Assembly: GCF_900163665.1 (NCBI RefSeq) | Contig: NZ_FUIA01000003.1 | Span: 1-64,000, forward strand | Reading direction: 5' to 3' | Length of the DNA: 64,000 nucleotides | Source of the DNA: Frigoribacterium sp. JB110 | GTDB taxonomy: Bacteria > Actinomycetota > Actinomycetes > Actinomycetales > Microbacteriaceae | Part shown: positions 45,311 to 53,782 of the stretch, in pieces | Position numbering within the stretch: the first letter of the stretch is position 1 | Layout: every line of letters starts with the position of its first letter | The notes under the pieces: generated by a model | The model's database searches: none | Seen by the model: only the letters and a program-made list of their open reading frames with translations | What the model was told of the DNA's origin: nothing | Made by a program: the position numbers and the translations under genes

Positions 45311-45339
45311 ATTGACAATCTCAATGGAATCGCTAGGCT
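45311..45339 (+). promoter_or_regulatory. Promoter of the PhnDCE-P450 cluster with overlapping dyad
   Basis: A perfect -35, TTGACA (45312-45317), and TAGGCT (45334-45339) are separated by 16 bp. An inverted repeat ATTGA-N5-TCAAT (45311-45325) overlaps the -35, a good place for a repressor. The transcript would have a leader of about 140 nt before the phnD-like gene. Confidence 0.6.
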
Positions 45340-45483
45340 GAGGATGCTCGTGGCAGGAAACAGTGTGATCGACTGAGCAATAGGCCACAGATAACTGTTC
45401 ACCAGAGCAGAAACACGTTGTCATCAAGGATGGTGGCAGCACATCAGGACCCGGACAACGTCGCCCGAACAGAAAGTCCACCC

Positions 45484-46473
45484 ATGAGAAAAGCAATCAC
45501 CGCTCTCGCCTCGCTCTCGGCCGCGGCTCTGCTGCTGACAGCCTGCGGTGCCAGTCCGAATGCGCAGCCTGACGCAGGCGACGACGAGTCGCCGTCGCAG
45601 CTCGTATTCGCCGTCGTCCCCACGGACAACAGCGAGGAGCTGGAGGCTTCGTTCGCGCCGATCGTCGCCGCGATCGAACAGGAGACGGGCATACCGACCA
45701 CGATCGAGCCCGTGAGCAGCAACGCCGGCGTCATCGAGGCGCAGGTGGCCGAGCGCGTCGACATCGCCGTGTACGGTGCGTTCTCGTACTACCTCGCAGA
45801 AGACGTCGCGGACGTCACGCCGATCGCAATGGACCAGCTCACGCCGGAGAGCGGCTCAGGAGCCGTATCCTCGGTCGGCGTGGTCGCGGCCGGATCTGAC
45901 ATTCAGGATGTCTCGGACGTCACAGACAAGAGCGTCTGCTTCACTGACCCGGCATCGACGACCGGCTACCTCGCGCCCGCCGCAGGCCTGATCGATGCGG
46001 GCATCGACCCGGAGAACGACATCACCGCGATCAATGCGGGCTCGCACGACGTCGCCGTCACGCAGATGCTTGCAGGCGACTGCGATGTCGCGTTCGTCGC
46101 GGAGACGTTCATCACCGACCTGCTGCCCGCTCGCGGCGTGATCGAGGACGGCGACACCGAGACGATCTGGACGTCGGATCCGATTCCCGGGACGCCGTTC
46201 GTCATCGGCGACTGGCTGACCGACGACCTCGCAGCGACGATCACCGAGACGGTCACCTCGACCTACGATGCCGTGACTGCGGCAGAGGCAGGCCTCTGCG
46301 ATGGCGATGAGCGTGATGCCCCCGAGAGCTGGGGCGACGAGCACGCCGGCGCGACGGCGTGCGAGTGGGGCGGCACAGGCGCCTTCGCCTTCGAACCAGC
46401 GGAGGACAGCGACTTCGACGTGATCGGGGAGATCTGCGACGCCACGGGCGCCGAGGTCTGCCGCAGCGAGTGA
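45484..46473 (+). CDS. phnD: PhnD-family phosphate/phosphite/phosphonate-type substrate-binding lipoprotein
   Basis: 329 residues from ATG 45484; the longer frame from 45418 adds residues before the signal peptide and is unlikely. Signal peptide MRKAITALASLSAAALLLTA with lipobox TACG. The mature part has the type-2 binding fold with the anion-contact segment DPASTTGYLAP, then INAGSHDVAV and GDCDVAFVAE. Several Cys in the C-terminal 60 residues (GLCDGD, TACEWG, GEICDATGAEVC) could form extra disulfides, which is not usual. The ligand family is inferred; the true ligand may differ. Confidence 0.85.
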   Translation: MRKAITALASLSAAALLLTACGASPNAQPDAGDDESPSQLVFAVVPTDNSEELEASFAPIVAAIEQETGIPTTIEPVSSNAGVIEAQVAERVDIAVYGAFSYYLAEDVADVTPIAMDQLTPESGSGAVSSVGVVAAGSDIQDVSDVTDKSVCFTDPASTTGYLAPAAGLIDAGIDPENDITAINAGSHDVAVTQMLAGDCDVAFVAETFITDLLPARGVIEDGDTETIWTSDPIPGTPFVIGDWLTDDLAATITETVTSTYDAVTAAEAGLCDGDERDAPESWGDEHAGATACEWGGTGAFAFEPAEDSDFDVIGEICDATGAEVCRSE

Positions 46474-46486
46474 CGGGGAAGCGAAC

Positions 46487-47290
46487 GTGGCAGTCATGGC
46501 GCAGCGGAGCAGCCCCGTACATTCCGACGACGTGCAGGATCCGAGAAGTCTGGACATCCGCGGTCTGAGCATGGGATTCGGTGACAAATCGGTGCTGCGG
46601 GACATCGATCTCGCCGTCCGGCCCGGGGAGTTCGTCGCTCTCGTCGGTCCCTCCGGAGCGGGAAAGTCCACGCTGCTCCGCCTGATCAACGGCAGCCACC
46701 GGCCCACGGGCGGGGCGGTATCCGTACTCGGCACGGACCCGGCGCGATGCTCTCGCTCTCAGCTGCGTGCCCTCCGTGCCCGCGTCGGCTTCGTTTTCCA
46801 GCAGTTCGGCCTGGTCGGGAGGCTCAGCGCCCTCGAGAACGTGCTCATGGGGGCGCTCGGCTCCCTTCGGATGCCGCGCTACGGCGCGGGCAGCTATCCG
46901 CGCCCGCTACGTGAGAGAGCACTGCAGAACCTGGAGCGCGTCGGCCTCGCCGAGGAACGGTTCCAGCGCTGCGACACGCTGTCCGGCGGTCAGCAGCAGC
47001 GCGTCGCGATCGCGCGCACCCTGATGCAGGACGCCGAGCTCGTTCTCGCCGACGAACCCGTCGCATCCCTCGATCCGAATGCGAGCGTGTCCGTGTTGGA
47101 GACGCTGCGCAAACTCAGCGCGGAAGACGGTTTCACGGTCATCTGCTCTCTGCACCAGGTCGATCTGGCGCTGCGCGTCTCCGACAGGGTGGTCGCCGTG
47201 CGCGACGGCGGCCTGATCCTCGATGCGGCGACGAACGAGACGTCCGAGGAACAGATCCGCGCCGTCTACGGCGACACCGGGGAGAACTGA
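46487..47290 (+). CDS. phnC: PhnC-type ABC transporter ATP-binding protein
   Basis: 267 residues from GTG 46487; ATG 46496 is an alternative. Walker A GPSGAGKSTLL, FVFQQFGLVGRLSALENVLMGAL typical of PhnC, signature LSGGQQQRVAIARTL, Walker B LVLADEPVASLDP and H-loop SLHQVDLALR. It powers uptake with the fused permease that starts one base after its stop. An N-terminal extension of about 25 residues precedes the ABC domain. Confidence 0.9.
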   Translation: MAVMAQRSSPVHSDDVQDPRSLDIRGLSMGFGDKSVLRDIDLAVRPGEFVALVGPSGAGKSTLLRLINGSHRPTGGAVSVLGTDPARCSRSQLRALRARVGFVFQQFGLVGRLSALENVLMGALGSLRMPRYGAGSYPRPLRERALQNLERVGLAEERFQRCDTLSGGQQQRVAIARTLMQDAELVLADEPVASLDPNASVSVLETLRKLSAEDGFTVICSLHQVDLALRVSDRVVAVRDGGLILDAATNETSEEQIRAVYGDTGEN

Positions 47291-47291
47291 G

Positions 47292-48923
47292 ATGACGTCC
47301 GTCCTCGAACGGGATCGGATGCCGATCGAGAAGACACGGAAGCGGTCCTCGCCAGGGAAGGCGGCACTCCTCGTTCCCGCGGCGTACATCGCCGTTGCAG
47401 CCTTCGGCGTGTGGTGGATCGATATCCGTCCCGCCGCGCTGGTCGCCGGCTTCGGTGACCTGGCGAACCTCGTGAAGCGCATGGTGCCGCCGACAACCGG
47501 TGATACCGGATCCCTGTTGGCGCTCGCGCTCGAAACGCTGTGGATCGCGATCGCCGGCACCGGCCTCGCGGCCATCGTATCCGTTGCACTGGCCGCGGCG
47601 GCCTCGCGCCGATTCGTCGGGCCGCGGGCGGTGCAGCTCGCTGCGCGCGCGATCATCGTCGTCACTCGTTCCGTGCCGTCTCTCGTGTTCGCGATCATCT
47701 TCGTGCGCATCTTCGGCTTGGGCCCGCTCGCCGGTGTGATCGCAATCGCGCTCCACTCGGTCGGGATGATCGGGAAGATGATGGCCGACGTGTTCGAAGA
47801 GCAGGAGCAGGCGCCGCACGACGCGGTCGCCGCCGTGGGCGCGAGTCGTGCGCAGAACTTCGTCGCCACGACGCTGAGCCGTGCGCTGCCGGCCGCGACA
47901 TCGCTCGTGCTCTACCGGCTCGACATCAACATCCGCGCCTCGGCGGTGCTCGGGCTGGTCGGAGCCGGCGGCATCGGCGTCGCGCTGCAGACCGCCATCG
48001 GGTCTCTGAACTACCAGCGTGCGGCCGGCATCATCTGTGTGATCGTTGTGATGCTTCTCGTTCTCGAAGCCGTCTCCTACGCGGCTCAACGAGCGGTCGC
48101 CGAGCATGCCGACGTCGGCACCGAGGCGCAGCTCTATGCCATCCGCTCCGACCGGGCGAAGCTCGGCTGGAACCGCGGCCGAATCATGCGCACGGTCGGC
48201 GCGCTCGTCGCCGCGGTGCTGTTCCTCGCCTCGCTGTCGCAGCTGTCCTTCTCACCGGATCGCGTGCTCAGAGCCTGGGACACCGCGCTCGCGCTGATGG
48301 CGGGCTTCGTGCCGCCGGTGTTCACGGGGAGCGTGTTCGTCGGCATCTTCGAGAGCGTCATCATGGCGATCACCGCCACCACGGCCGGCGTGATCTTCGG
48401 TCTCGTCATCGCCGTTCTCTCCACGCGCCATCTGATCCGGTTCGAGCCGCTCTCACTGCTGTTGCGCGGTGCGATCGTGCTCATGCGCGGCGTTCCCGAC
48501 ATCATCTACGCGCTCGTATTCGTTGCGGCACTCGGGCTCGGACCATTCGCCGGATTCCTTGCGCTGTCGATCTCCTGCACGGCACTTGCCGCCAAGTTCT
48601 TCACGGATTCTCTGGCGAAGGTCGACCCCGCGCCCCTCCGTGCGCTCGAGGCGACCGGCGCCAACAGGCTTCAGGTGTTCGTCAGCGGCGTGTGGCCGCA
48701 GTTCGTCCCCGCCTTCATCAGCAACAGTCTGTTCACGTCCGATCTCGCACTGCGCGAGTCGGCCGTGCTCGGCATCGTCGGCGCCGGCGGCATCGGCTTC
48801 CTGCTCGACGAATCCGTCGCGACGCTCGACTACCAGGTCACCGCGGGGATCATCATCGGGCTGATCGTCGTCGTGGTCGCACTGGAGTCGACGGCCAGGT
48901 GGGCCAGGAAGAGGGTGATCTGA
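47292..48923 (+). CDS. phnE: PhnE-type ABC permease, two permease domains fused in one chain
   Basis: 543 residues from ATG 47292. Each half is a complete binding-protein-dependent permease domain with its own EAA loop: AVGASRAQNFVATTLSRALP in the first and EATGANRLQVFVSGVWPQFVP in the second, followed by the same GAGGIG turn. About 12 membrane helices in total are expected. In the usual PhnDCE transporters PhnE is a homodimer or two genes, so this is a tandem fusion. Its stop overlaps the P450 start (TGATG). Confidence 0.9.
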   Translation: MTSVLERDRMPIEKTRKRSSPGKAALLVPAAYIAVAAFGVWWIDIRPAALVAGFGDLANLVKRMVPPTTGDTGSLLALALETLWIAIAGTGLAAIVSVALAAAASRRFVGPRAVQLAARAIIVVTRSVPSLVFAIIFVRIFGLGPLAGVIAIALHSVGMIGKMMADVFEEQEQAPHDAVAAVGASRAQNFVATTLSRALPAATSLVLYRLDINIRASAVLGLVGAGGIGVALQTAIGSLNYQRAAGIICVIVVMLLVLEAVSYAAQRAVAEHADVGTEAQLYAIRSDRAKLGWNRGRIMRTVGALVAAVLFLASLSQLSFSPDRVLRAWDTALALMAGFVPPVFTGSVFVGIFESVIMAITATTAGVIFGLVIAVLSTRHLIRFEPLSLLLRGAIVLMRGVPDIIYALVFVAALGLGPFAGFLALSISCTALAAKFFTDSLAKVDPAPLRALEATGANRLQVFVSGVWPQFVPAFISNSLFTSDLALRESAVLGIVGAGGIGFLLDESVATLDYQVTAGIIIGLIVVVVALESTARWARKRVI

Positions 48924-50176
48924 TGGGCGCATGTCCGTATGGATACGACGGTGCGGATGCACGGACCCGTGCGGAGCGCGGCACCGAATGGGCGCCGGAG
49001 CGCGATGAGTCCTTCGGCAGCGCACACGCTCAGTACGCGCAGCTGCGCGCCGAGAATCCGTTCCCGTGGAGCGAAGAGTACGGCGGCTTCTGGGCGGCGA
49101 CGACCTACGACGACGTGGCACGCATCACACAGGATGACGACGGCTTCATCACGTCGGTGCAGAACGTGGTGCCGCATGTGCCGCGCTCCTCGCGGCGGCC
49201 GCCGCTGCACTTCGACCCGCCTGAGCACACCGCCTACCGCAGGGCGATCGATCCGGTGCTGCGTCGGTCCGTCGTGCGCGAGCACGAGGCCGCATTCCGT
49301 GCCACCGCCGCCGAACTCGTCGATCGCATGCTCGACACGGATGATCCGGATGCGGTGAGGGACTTCGCGGCGCCTTTCGTCGTCGAGTGCTTCGCCGTGT
49401 TCCTGGGTGTTCCCGCCGAACGCACGCGGCACATCCGGGAGATCGGTGTGCGGTACTCGTTTGCGATTCAGGACATGGATGACGAGGTGATCGCCGAGTG
49501 CAGCGCCGAGCTGTATCGGATCGCCGAGAGCGTGTATCGCGACAGGATCTCGGCGGCTGCTCACCCCGATCGCGACCTCGTGGCGGGTCTGGCAGCGGCC
49601 GCGGATGATCCGGAGAACCACATCACGGAGCAGACAGCCATCGCCACCATCCGGCAGATGATCGTCGCAGGCATGGGGGCTCCGCAGGCATCGCTGGGGA
49701 GCGCGATCGTGCATCTCGCCCGCGACCAGGGGCTGCAGCAGCATCTGCGCCTTCACCCCGAGGACCTGCCGGCGGCGATCGAGGAGCTGCTTCGGCTGCA
49801 CGCGCCCTACCGCGTCTTCGCTCGCACCGCCAAGCACGATGTCGAGGTGAACGGTCGACTGGTGCGCGAAGGGGAGCCGATCGCGCTGGTGTTCCCCTCG
49901 GCGAATCGGGATCCGGAGGTCTTCGATGCGCCGGACGAGTTCGTGCTCCGCCGCAAGGGGAACTCTCATCTTGCGTTCGGCAAGGGAGCGCACAAGTGCC
50001 CGGCCGCGACGATGGGCCGGATGGAGCTGCTTATCGCGTTGCAGGTCCTGCTTGAGCGCACGACGTCGTTCGAACCGGCGGGCGAGGTCGTGATGATGAA
50101 CTGGCTCGAATACGGTCCGCGGTCGGTTCCGGTGCGACTGACACCATCGAAGGGCGCGGCTGAGGCCGAGGCGTGA
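48923..50176 (+). CDS. Cytochrome P450 with an atypical I-helix
   Basis: 417 residues from ATG 48923, sharing a base with the permease stop. The heme-thiolate loop is HLAFGKGAHKCPA with Cys 359, and ExxR is present in EELLR. The I-helix reads VAGMGAPQASLG (residues 248-259) where most P450s carry an acid-alcohol pair (D/E-T), so Gly, Ala and Pro replace it. Soluble, bacterial class with N-terminal CPYG. No ferredoxin or reductase is encoded nearby. Its substrate is not evident; co-transcription with an importer and regulator implies a catabolic oxidation. Confidence 0.93.
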   Translation: MGACPYGYDGADARTRAERGTEWAPERDESFGSAHAQYAQLRAENPFPWSEEYGGFWAATTYDDVARITQDDDGFITSVQNVVPHVPRSSRRPPLHFDPPEHTAYRRAIDPVLRRSVVREHEAAFRATAAELVDRMLDTDDPDAVRDFAAPFVVECFAVFLGVPAERTRHIREIGVRYSFAIQDMDDEVIAECSAELYRIAESVYRDRISAAAHPDRDLVAGLAAAADDPENHITEQTAIATIRQMIVAGMGAPQASLGSAIVHLARDQGLQQHLRLHPEDLPAAIEELLRLHAPYRVFARTAKHDVEVNGRLVREGEPIALVFPSANRDPEVFDAPDEFVLRRKGNSHLAFGKGAHKCPAATMGRMELLIALQVLLERTTSFEPAGEVVMMNWLEYGPRSVPVRLTPSKGAAEAEA

Positions 50177-50199
50177 CGCCGTGGTGGCAGGATCGAGGC

Positions 50200-51129
50200 A
50201 TGACGTCCGTTCAGCTCCTGCCGCGCTTCCAACAGGGGCCGCGGTCGCAGCAGCTTCTGACGGTGCTGCTGGGCGACTACTGGTTCGCGCGCGACGAGCC
50301 GATTCCGTCTGCCGCTCTCGTGGAGCTGCTCGGCGTGTTCGGGGTGACGGCGAGCGGTGCGCGAGCGGCCATTCAGCGTCTTGCGCACCGCGGGTTCCTG
50401 CGGAGCGTGAAGGAGGGGAGAAGCACCAGCTACGGCGTCTCGCCGATGAGCCGCCAGCAGGTGAACGCCCACGTGATGTCGCTGTTCTCCGACGCTCACC
50501 TGCACGGATGGGACGGCACCTGGACGCTGGTCGCCTACTCCCTGCCGGACGACGAGCAGGGAATGCGGCGGATGCTGCGCGAACAGCTGCGTCGGCATCG
50601 GTTCGGGAACCTCTACGACGCGCTCTGGGCGCGCCCAGGGGAGCACATCGAAGAGCTGCGCGGTGTGCGCGGCGAGATCATCGGTCTGAGACCAGAGCAT
50701 CTCACGGTCTTCACTGGTGCACGGCTTCCCGACTCGATCAGCCTGCGCGCCGTGCGCACGGCCTACGACCTCGACGATCTCGCTGCGGGTTACCGTGCCT
50801 TCTCGGCGAGCTGGCGTCCGCTCGCCGACCGTCTGCGCAACGGCGATCAGACGCCAGGCGACAGCGAAGAAGAGGACCTCCGTGTGCGGACGTCGATCAT
50901 GACCGAGTGGCGTCTGCTGCGCCGCAGCGATCCACGGCTGCCGATGGAGCTGCTCGGAGCGGATTTCCCCTCCCACGAGGCCAGACAGGTGTGCTCGGCG
51001 GTCTACGACAGCCTCGGCGGGCGGGCACAATCGGTCGTGCGCCGCATCCTGGCCTCTCACGACAGCCTGCTCGCGCAGCACGTCGACTACCACACGTTCG
51101 CAGCATCGGACGCGCTGCTGAACGCCTGA
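50200..51129 (+). CDS. PaaX-family transcriptional regulator
   Basis: 309 residues from ATG 50200 (GAGG just upstream); GTG 50173, overlapping the P450 stop as GTGA, would add nine residues. An N-terminal winged helix (residues about 15-75, ending RSVKEGRSTSYGVSP) is followed by the PaaX central and C-terminal domains (WDGTWTLVAYSLPDDEQGMRRMLREQLRRHRFG). PaaX represses phenylacetate degradation with phenylacetyl-CoA as effector; related proteins respond to other CoA thioesters or aromatics. It probably controls the P450 cluster. Confidence 0.9.
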   Translation: MTSVQLLPRFQQGPRSQQLLTVLLGDYWFARDEPIPSAALVELLGVFGVTASGARAAIQRLAHRGFLRSVKEGRSTSYGVSPMSRQQVNAHVMSLFSDAHLHGWDGTWTLVAYSLPDDEQGMRRMLREQLRRHRFGNLYDALWARPGEHIEELRGVRGEIIGLRPEHLTVFTGARLPDSISLRAVRTAYDLDDLAAGYRAFSASWRPLADRLRNGDQTPGDSEEEDLRVRTSIMTEWRLLRRSDPRLPMELLGADFPSHEARQVCSAVYDSLGGRAQSVVRRILASHDSLLAQHVDYHTFAASDALLNA

Positions 51130-51216
51130 CCAGAAGCACCCACACACCGGCACCGCAGGGCTGCGGCTGCCGGAACTCGGCGGCGCGCGGTGCTGCGTGC
51201 CGCAGGAAGGACGAGC

Positions 51217-52596
51217 ATGTCCAGGAACCAGACCATCGCGCGCTCCGTCGGAGCGCTCGCGCTCGCAGTCGCCCTCATGGCGGCACCGAACACCGCCTCG
51301 GCGGCCGACCTCGCTCATCCGGCACCGATCAGGGGCGTTCTCAGCTCCGGCGGCGCGTACGTCCTGCACGAGCCCGCGGCGTGGAACGGCACCGTGCTGG
51401 TCTGGAGTCCCGGCTATGGGGGCGGCGGTCAGCCGAACGCAGACGCCGCGCCGAGCCAGGAGCTGCTGGACTGGGCGCTCGACGAGGGGTATGCGCTCGC
51501 CGGCACCTCCACTCTCGCCGGCGGCTGGAGCGTCGAGGATCTGCAGTCGGACCAGCGCGAACTCGTGGACGTGATCGAGGACGGGCTCGGCGATGCGGAT
51601 GATGTGATCGCATGGGGCGAGTCCATGGGCGGTCTGACCTCGGCGGCGCTCATGGAGGCTCATCCGGACGTCTTCGATGCCGCACTGCCGCTGTGCGGGT
51701 CGGTCGCAGGAGCGGTGCCGATGCTCAACGGCGCGCTCGACGGCACCTTCGTGTTCAAGGAGCTGATCGCTCCGGATGACGATGCCATGGAACTCGTGCA
51801 CGTCGAAGACGAATCGGCGCGACAGGCGGCGTTCGCCGCCGCGATCGAGCGGGCGCAGTCGACGTCAGAGGGTCGAGCGAGGCTGGCGCTCGCCGCGAGC
51901 GTCGCGCAGATTCCGACCTGGACGCAGCCGGATGACGAGCGCCCGGGCAGGCACGACATCCGGGAGCAGCAGGAGCAGCTCTACGCGGCCTTCCAATGGG
52001 GTGTCGTATCGCCACGGCAGCCGCTCGAGGAGCGGGCGGGCGGCAACTTCTCGTGGAACACCGGCGTCGACTACGGCCGCTCGCTGATCCATTCCGGCAA
52101 CGCACGCCTCGTGCGGGAGCTGTACCGCGAGGCCGGGGTGTCGCTGCGTGATGACCTCGGCGCCCTCGCACGTGCGGAGCGCATCTCGGCCGACCCGCGT
52201 GCTGTGGCGTACATGCGGCAGAATGCGACGCCGACCGGTGAGATCTCCGGGCCCGTACTGACCGTGCACCAGACCGGCGACACGGCCCCGACCGCGGCAC
52301 AGGCCGGCACCTACGCCGACCGCGTCAGGTCCGCCGGTGCCGCACCGCTGCTGAGGCAGACGTTCATCGATGTTCCGGGCCACTGCGGCTACGCCGACGC
52401 ACAGGTGGCGGCTCTGCTCACCGCGCTCCAGACCCGCCTCGACACCGGTCGCTGGGGTGCGACGACCACCGCGAAAGCGCTGAACGCCTCGGCCGAACGG
52501 ATCTCGGCGGATTCCGGACTCGATCAAGGTGATGATCCGTTCGCGCGCTATGCGCCGGACCGGATGCTGCGCCCCGAACGGGGCACCGACGGATGA
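51217..52596 (+). CDS. Secreted alpha/beta-hydrolase
   Basis: 459 residues from ATG 51217, preceded by AGGAAGG; GTG 51190 is upstream but would spoil the signal peptide. The signal peptide ends MAAPNTASA. The nucleophile elbow is WGESMGGL (Ser), the acid is likely Asp in HQTGDTAPT and the His is in VPGHCGYAD. An inserted, mostly helical cap lies between about residues 175 and 310. No wall anchor. It lies 87 bp behind the PaaX gene on the same strand, so it could act on an outside ester that supplies the ligand for the importer. The substrate is unknown. Confidence 0.82.
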   Translation: MSRNQTIARSVGALALAVALMAAPNTASAADLAHPAPIRGVLSSGGAYVLHEPAAWNGTVLVWSPGYGGGGQPNADAAPSQELLDWALDEGYALAGTSTLAGGWSVEDLQSDQRELVDVIEDGLGDADDVIAWGESMGGLTSAALMEAHPDVFDAALPLCGSVAGAVPMLNGALDGTFVFKELIAPDDDAMELVHVEDESARQAAFAAAIERAQSTSEGRARLALAASVAQIPTWTQPDDERPGRHDIREQQEQLYAAFQWGVVSPRQPLEERAGGNFSWNTGVDYGRSLIHSGNARLVRELYREAGVSLRDDLGALARAERISADPRAVAYMRQNATPTGEISGPVLTVHQTGDTAPTAAQAGTYADRVRSAGAAPLLRQTFIDVPGHCGYADAQVAALLTALQTRLDTGRWGATTTAKALNASAERISADSGLDQGDDPFARYAPDRMLRPERGTDG

Positions 52597-52629
52597 CGAG
52601 GGCGCACCTCGCCGCGATGTCGGGGCACA

Positions 52630-53004
52630 ATGGACGGCATGGAGACATGTCCGTGCGGCGGCGGAGCCTATCGGGACTGCTGCGGCCCGCTGCACGAGGG
52701 GAAGCGCAGCGCGCAGACGCCGGAGAAGCTGATGCGGTCGCGGTACTCGGCCTTCGCGAAGGGCGATCCGTTCTACCTCGCCCGCACCTGGCATCCGCGT
52801 ACGCGTCCTGACGACGTGGGCCTCGACGCCGACATCCGGTGGACGGGGCTGACGATCAGCGGATCGAGCGATGACGGCGAGACCGGAACGGTGGACTTCA
52901 TCGCCGCATACGAGAACCAAAACGGTGTAGGTGAGCTGCGCGAGCACTCGCGCTTCGTCCGGCGTGCGGGTCGCTGGGTGTACGTCGACGGCGATCAGGG
53001 CTGA
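52630..53004 (+). CDS. YchJ-family (UPF0225) protein with SEC-C motif
   Basis: 124 residues from ATG 52630; ATG 52639 would give 121. The N-terminal SEC-C zinc motif CPCGGGAYRDCCGPLHEG is followed by the YchJ pattern TPEKLMRSRYSAFAKGDPFYLARTWHP and a beta-rich domain with FIAAYENQNGVGELREHSRFVR. The function of the family is not established. It is monocistronic, 33 bp before coaE. Confidence 0.88.
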   Translation: MDGMETCPCGGGAYRDCCGPLHEGKRSAQTPEKLMRSRYSAFAKGDPFYLARTWHPRTRPDDVGLDADIRWTGLTISGSSDDGETGTVDFIAAYENQNGVGELREHSRFVRRAGRWVYVDGDQG

Positions 53005-53037
53005 CGACAGGGCGCAGCCTCGGCCTAGACTCGGATC

Positions 53038-53631
53038 ATGCCGCTCATCGCGCTCACCGGAGGTATCGCGTCGGGGAAGTCGACGATCGCGAGGAGGCTC
53101 GCCGAACACGGTGCCGTCGTGGTCGACGCCGATGCGACGGTCCGCGAGCTGCAGCAGCCAGGCACGCCGGTCACGCACGCCATCGGCGAGGCGTTCCCCG
53201 GTGTCGTGGCTGCCGACGGCGGCCTCGATCGCGCCGCGCTCGGCTCGGTTGTATTCGGCGACCCGAATGCTCTCGCGCGGCTGAACGCGATCGTGCATCC
53301 CGCCGTGAAGCAGGAGACGCAGCGGCGCTTCGCGGAGGCCTTCGCCGCCGATCCGGACGCCGTGGTCGTCTATGACGTGCCGCTGCTGGCCGAGGCGCGC
53401 GGCACGGGGGAGTGGGACCTCGTCGTGGTCGCCGACGCGCCTGCGGACGAGCGGGCGGCACGGCTCGTCTCGGAACGCGGCATGAGCGAAGCCGATGCGC
53501 GGGCGCGCATCGCCAATCAGGTCGACGACGCCGAACGCCGTGCCATCGCCGACGTCGTGATCGACACATCAGGCGCGCTCGAGGACACCATTCGCGGTGC
53601 CGATGCCCTGTGGGCGCGGGTCACGGGCTGA
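53038..53631 (+). CDS. coaE: Dephospho-CoA kinase
   Basis: 197 residues. Phosphorylates the 3'-OH of dephospho-CoA with ATP, the last step of coenzyme A synthesis. P-loop GGIASGKSTIARRL at the N-terminus, VVDADATVRELQQPG, AIVHPAVKQETQRRF and the lid-like RLVSERGMSEADARARIANQ all match the family. Normal length for the stand-alone enzyme. Confidence 0.95.
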   Translation: MPLIALTGGIASGKSTIARRLAEHGAVVVDADATVRELQQPGTPVTHAIGEAFPGVVAADGGLDRAALGSVVFGDPNALARLNAIVHPAVKQETQRRFAEAFAADPDAVVVYDVPLLAEARGTGEWDLVVVADAPADERAARLVSERGMSEADARARIANQVDDAERRAIADVVIDTSGALEDTIRGADALWARVTG

Positions 53632-53638
53632 AGGCGAA

Positions 53639-53726
53639 CACAACGCAGTCGGTCTGCGCGCACCCGGTGCGACCGCCGGAATCGTGCGTACGCTCGACTC
53701 GGACATCCGGAACCGACTGCGTTGTG
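53639..53726. repeat. Long inverted repeat between coaE and the FAD-binding protein gene
   Basis: CACAACGCAGTCGGT (53639-53653) is repeated in inverted form at 53712-53726 with 58 nt between, which itself contains a small GC-rich stem. It lies between convergent genes and is probably a bidirectional terminator. Confidence 0.55.
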
Positions 53727-53782
53727 CTCCGGCAGTGCTGTGCAGCGGGGGCGACCACCAGCGTGTCCCGCCGCGCCGGACG

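Noticed and set aside
47540..48922. Upstream extension of the P450 frame (878 residues in total)
   Set aside because: This part is out-of-frame sequence of the permease gene, Arg- and His-rich. P450 homology starts at 48923 with TGATG coupling.
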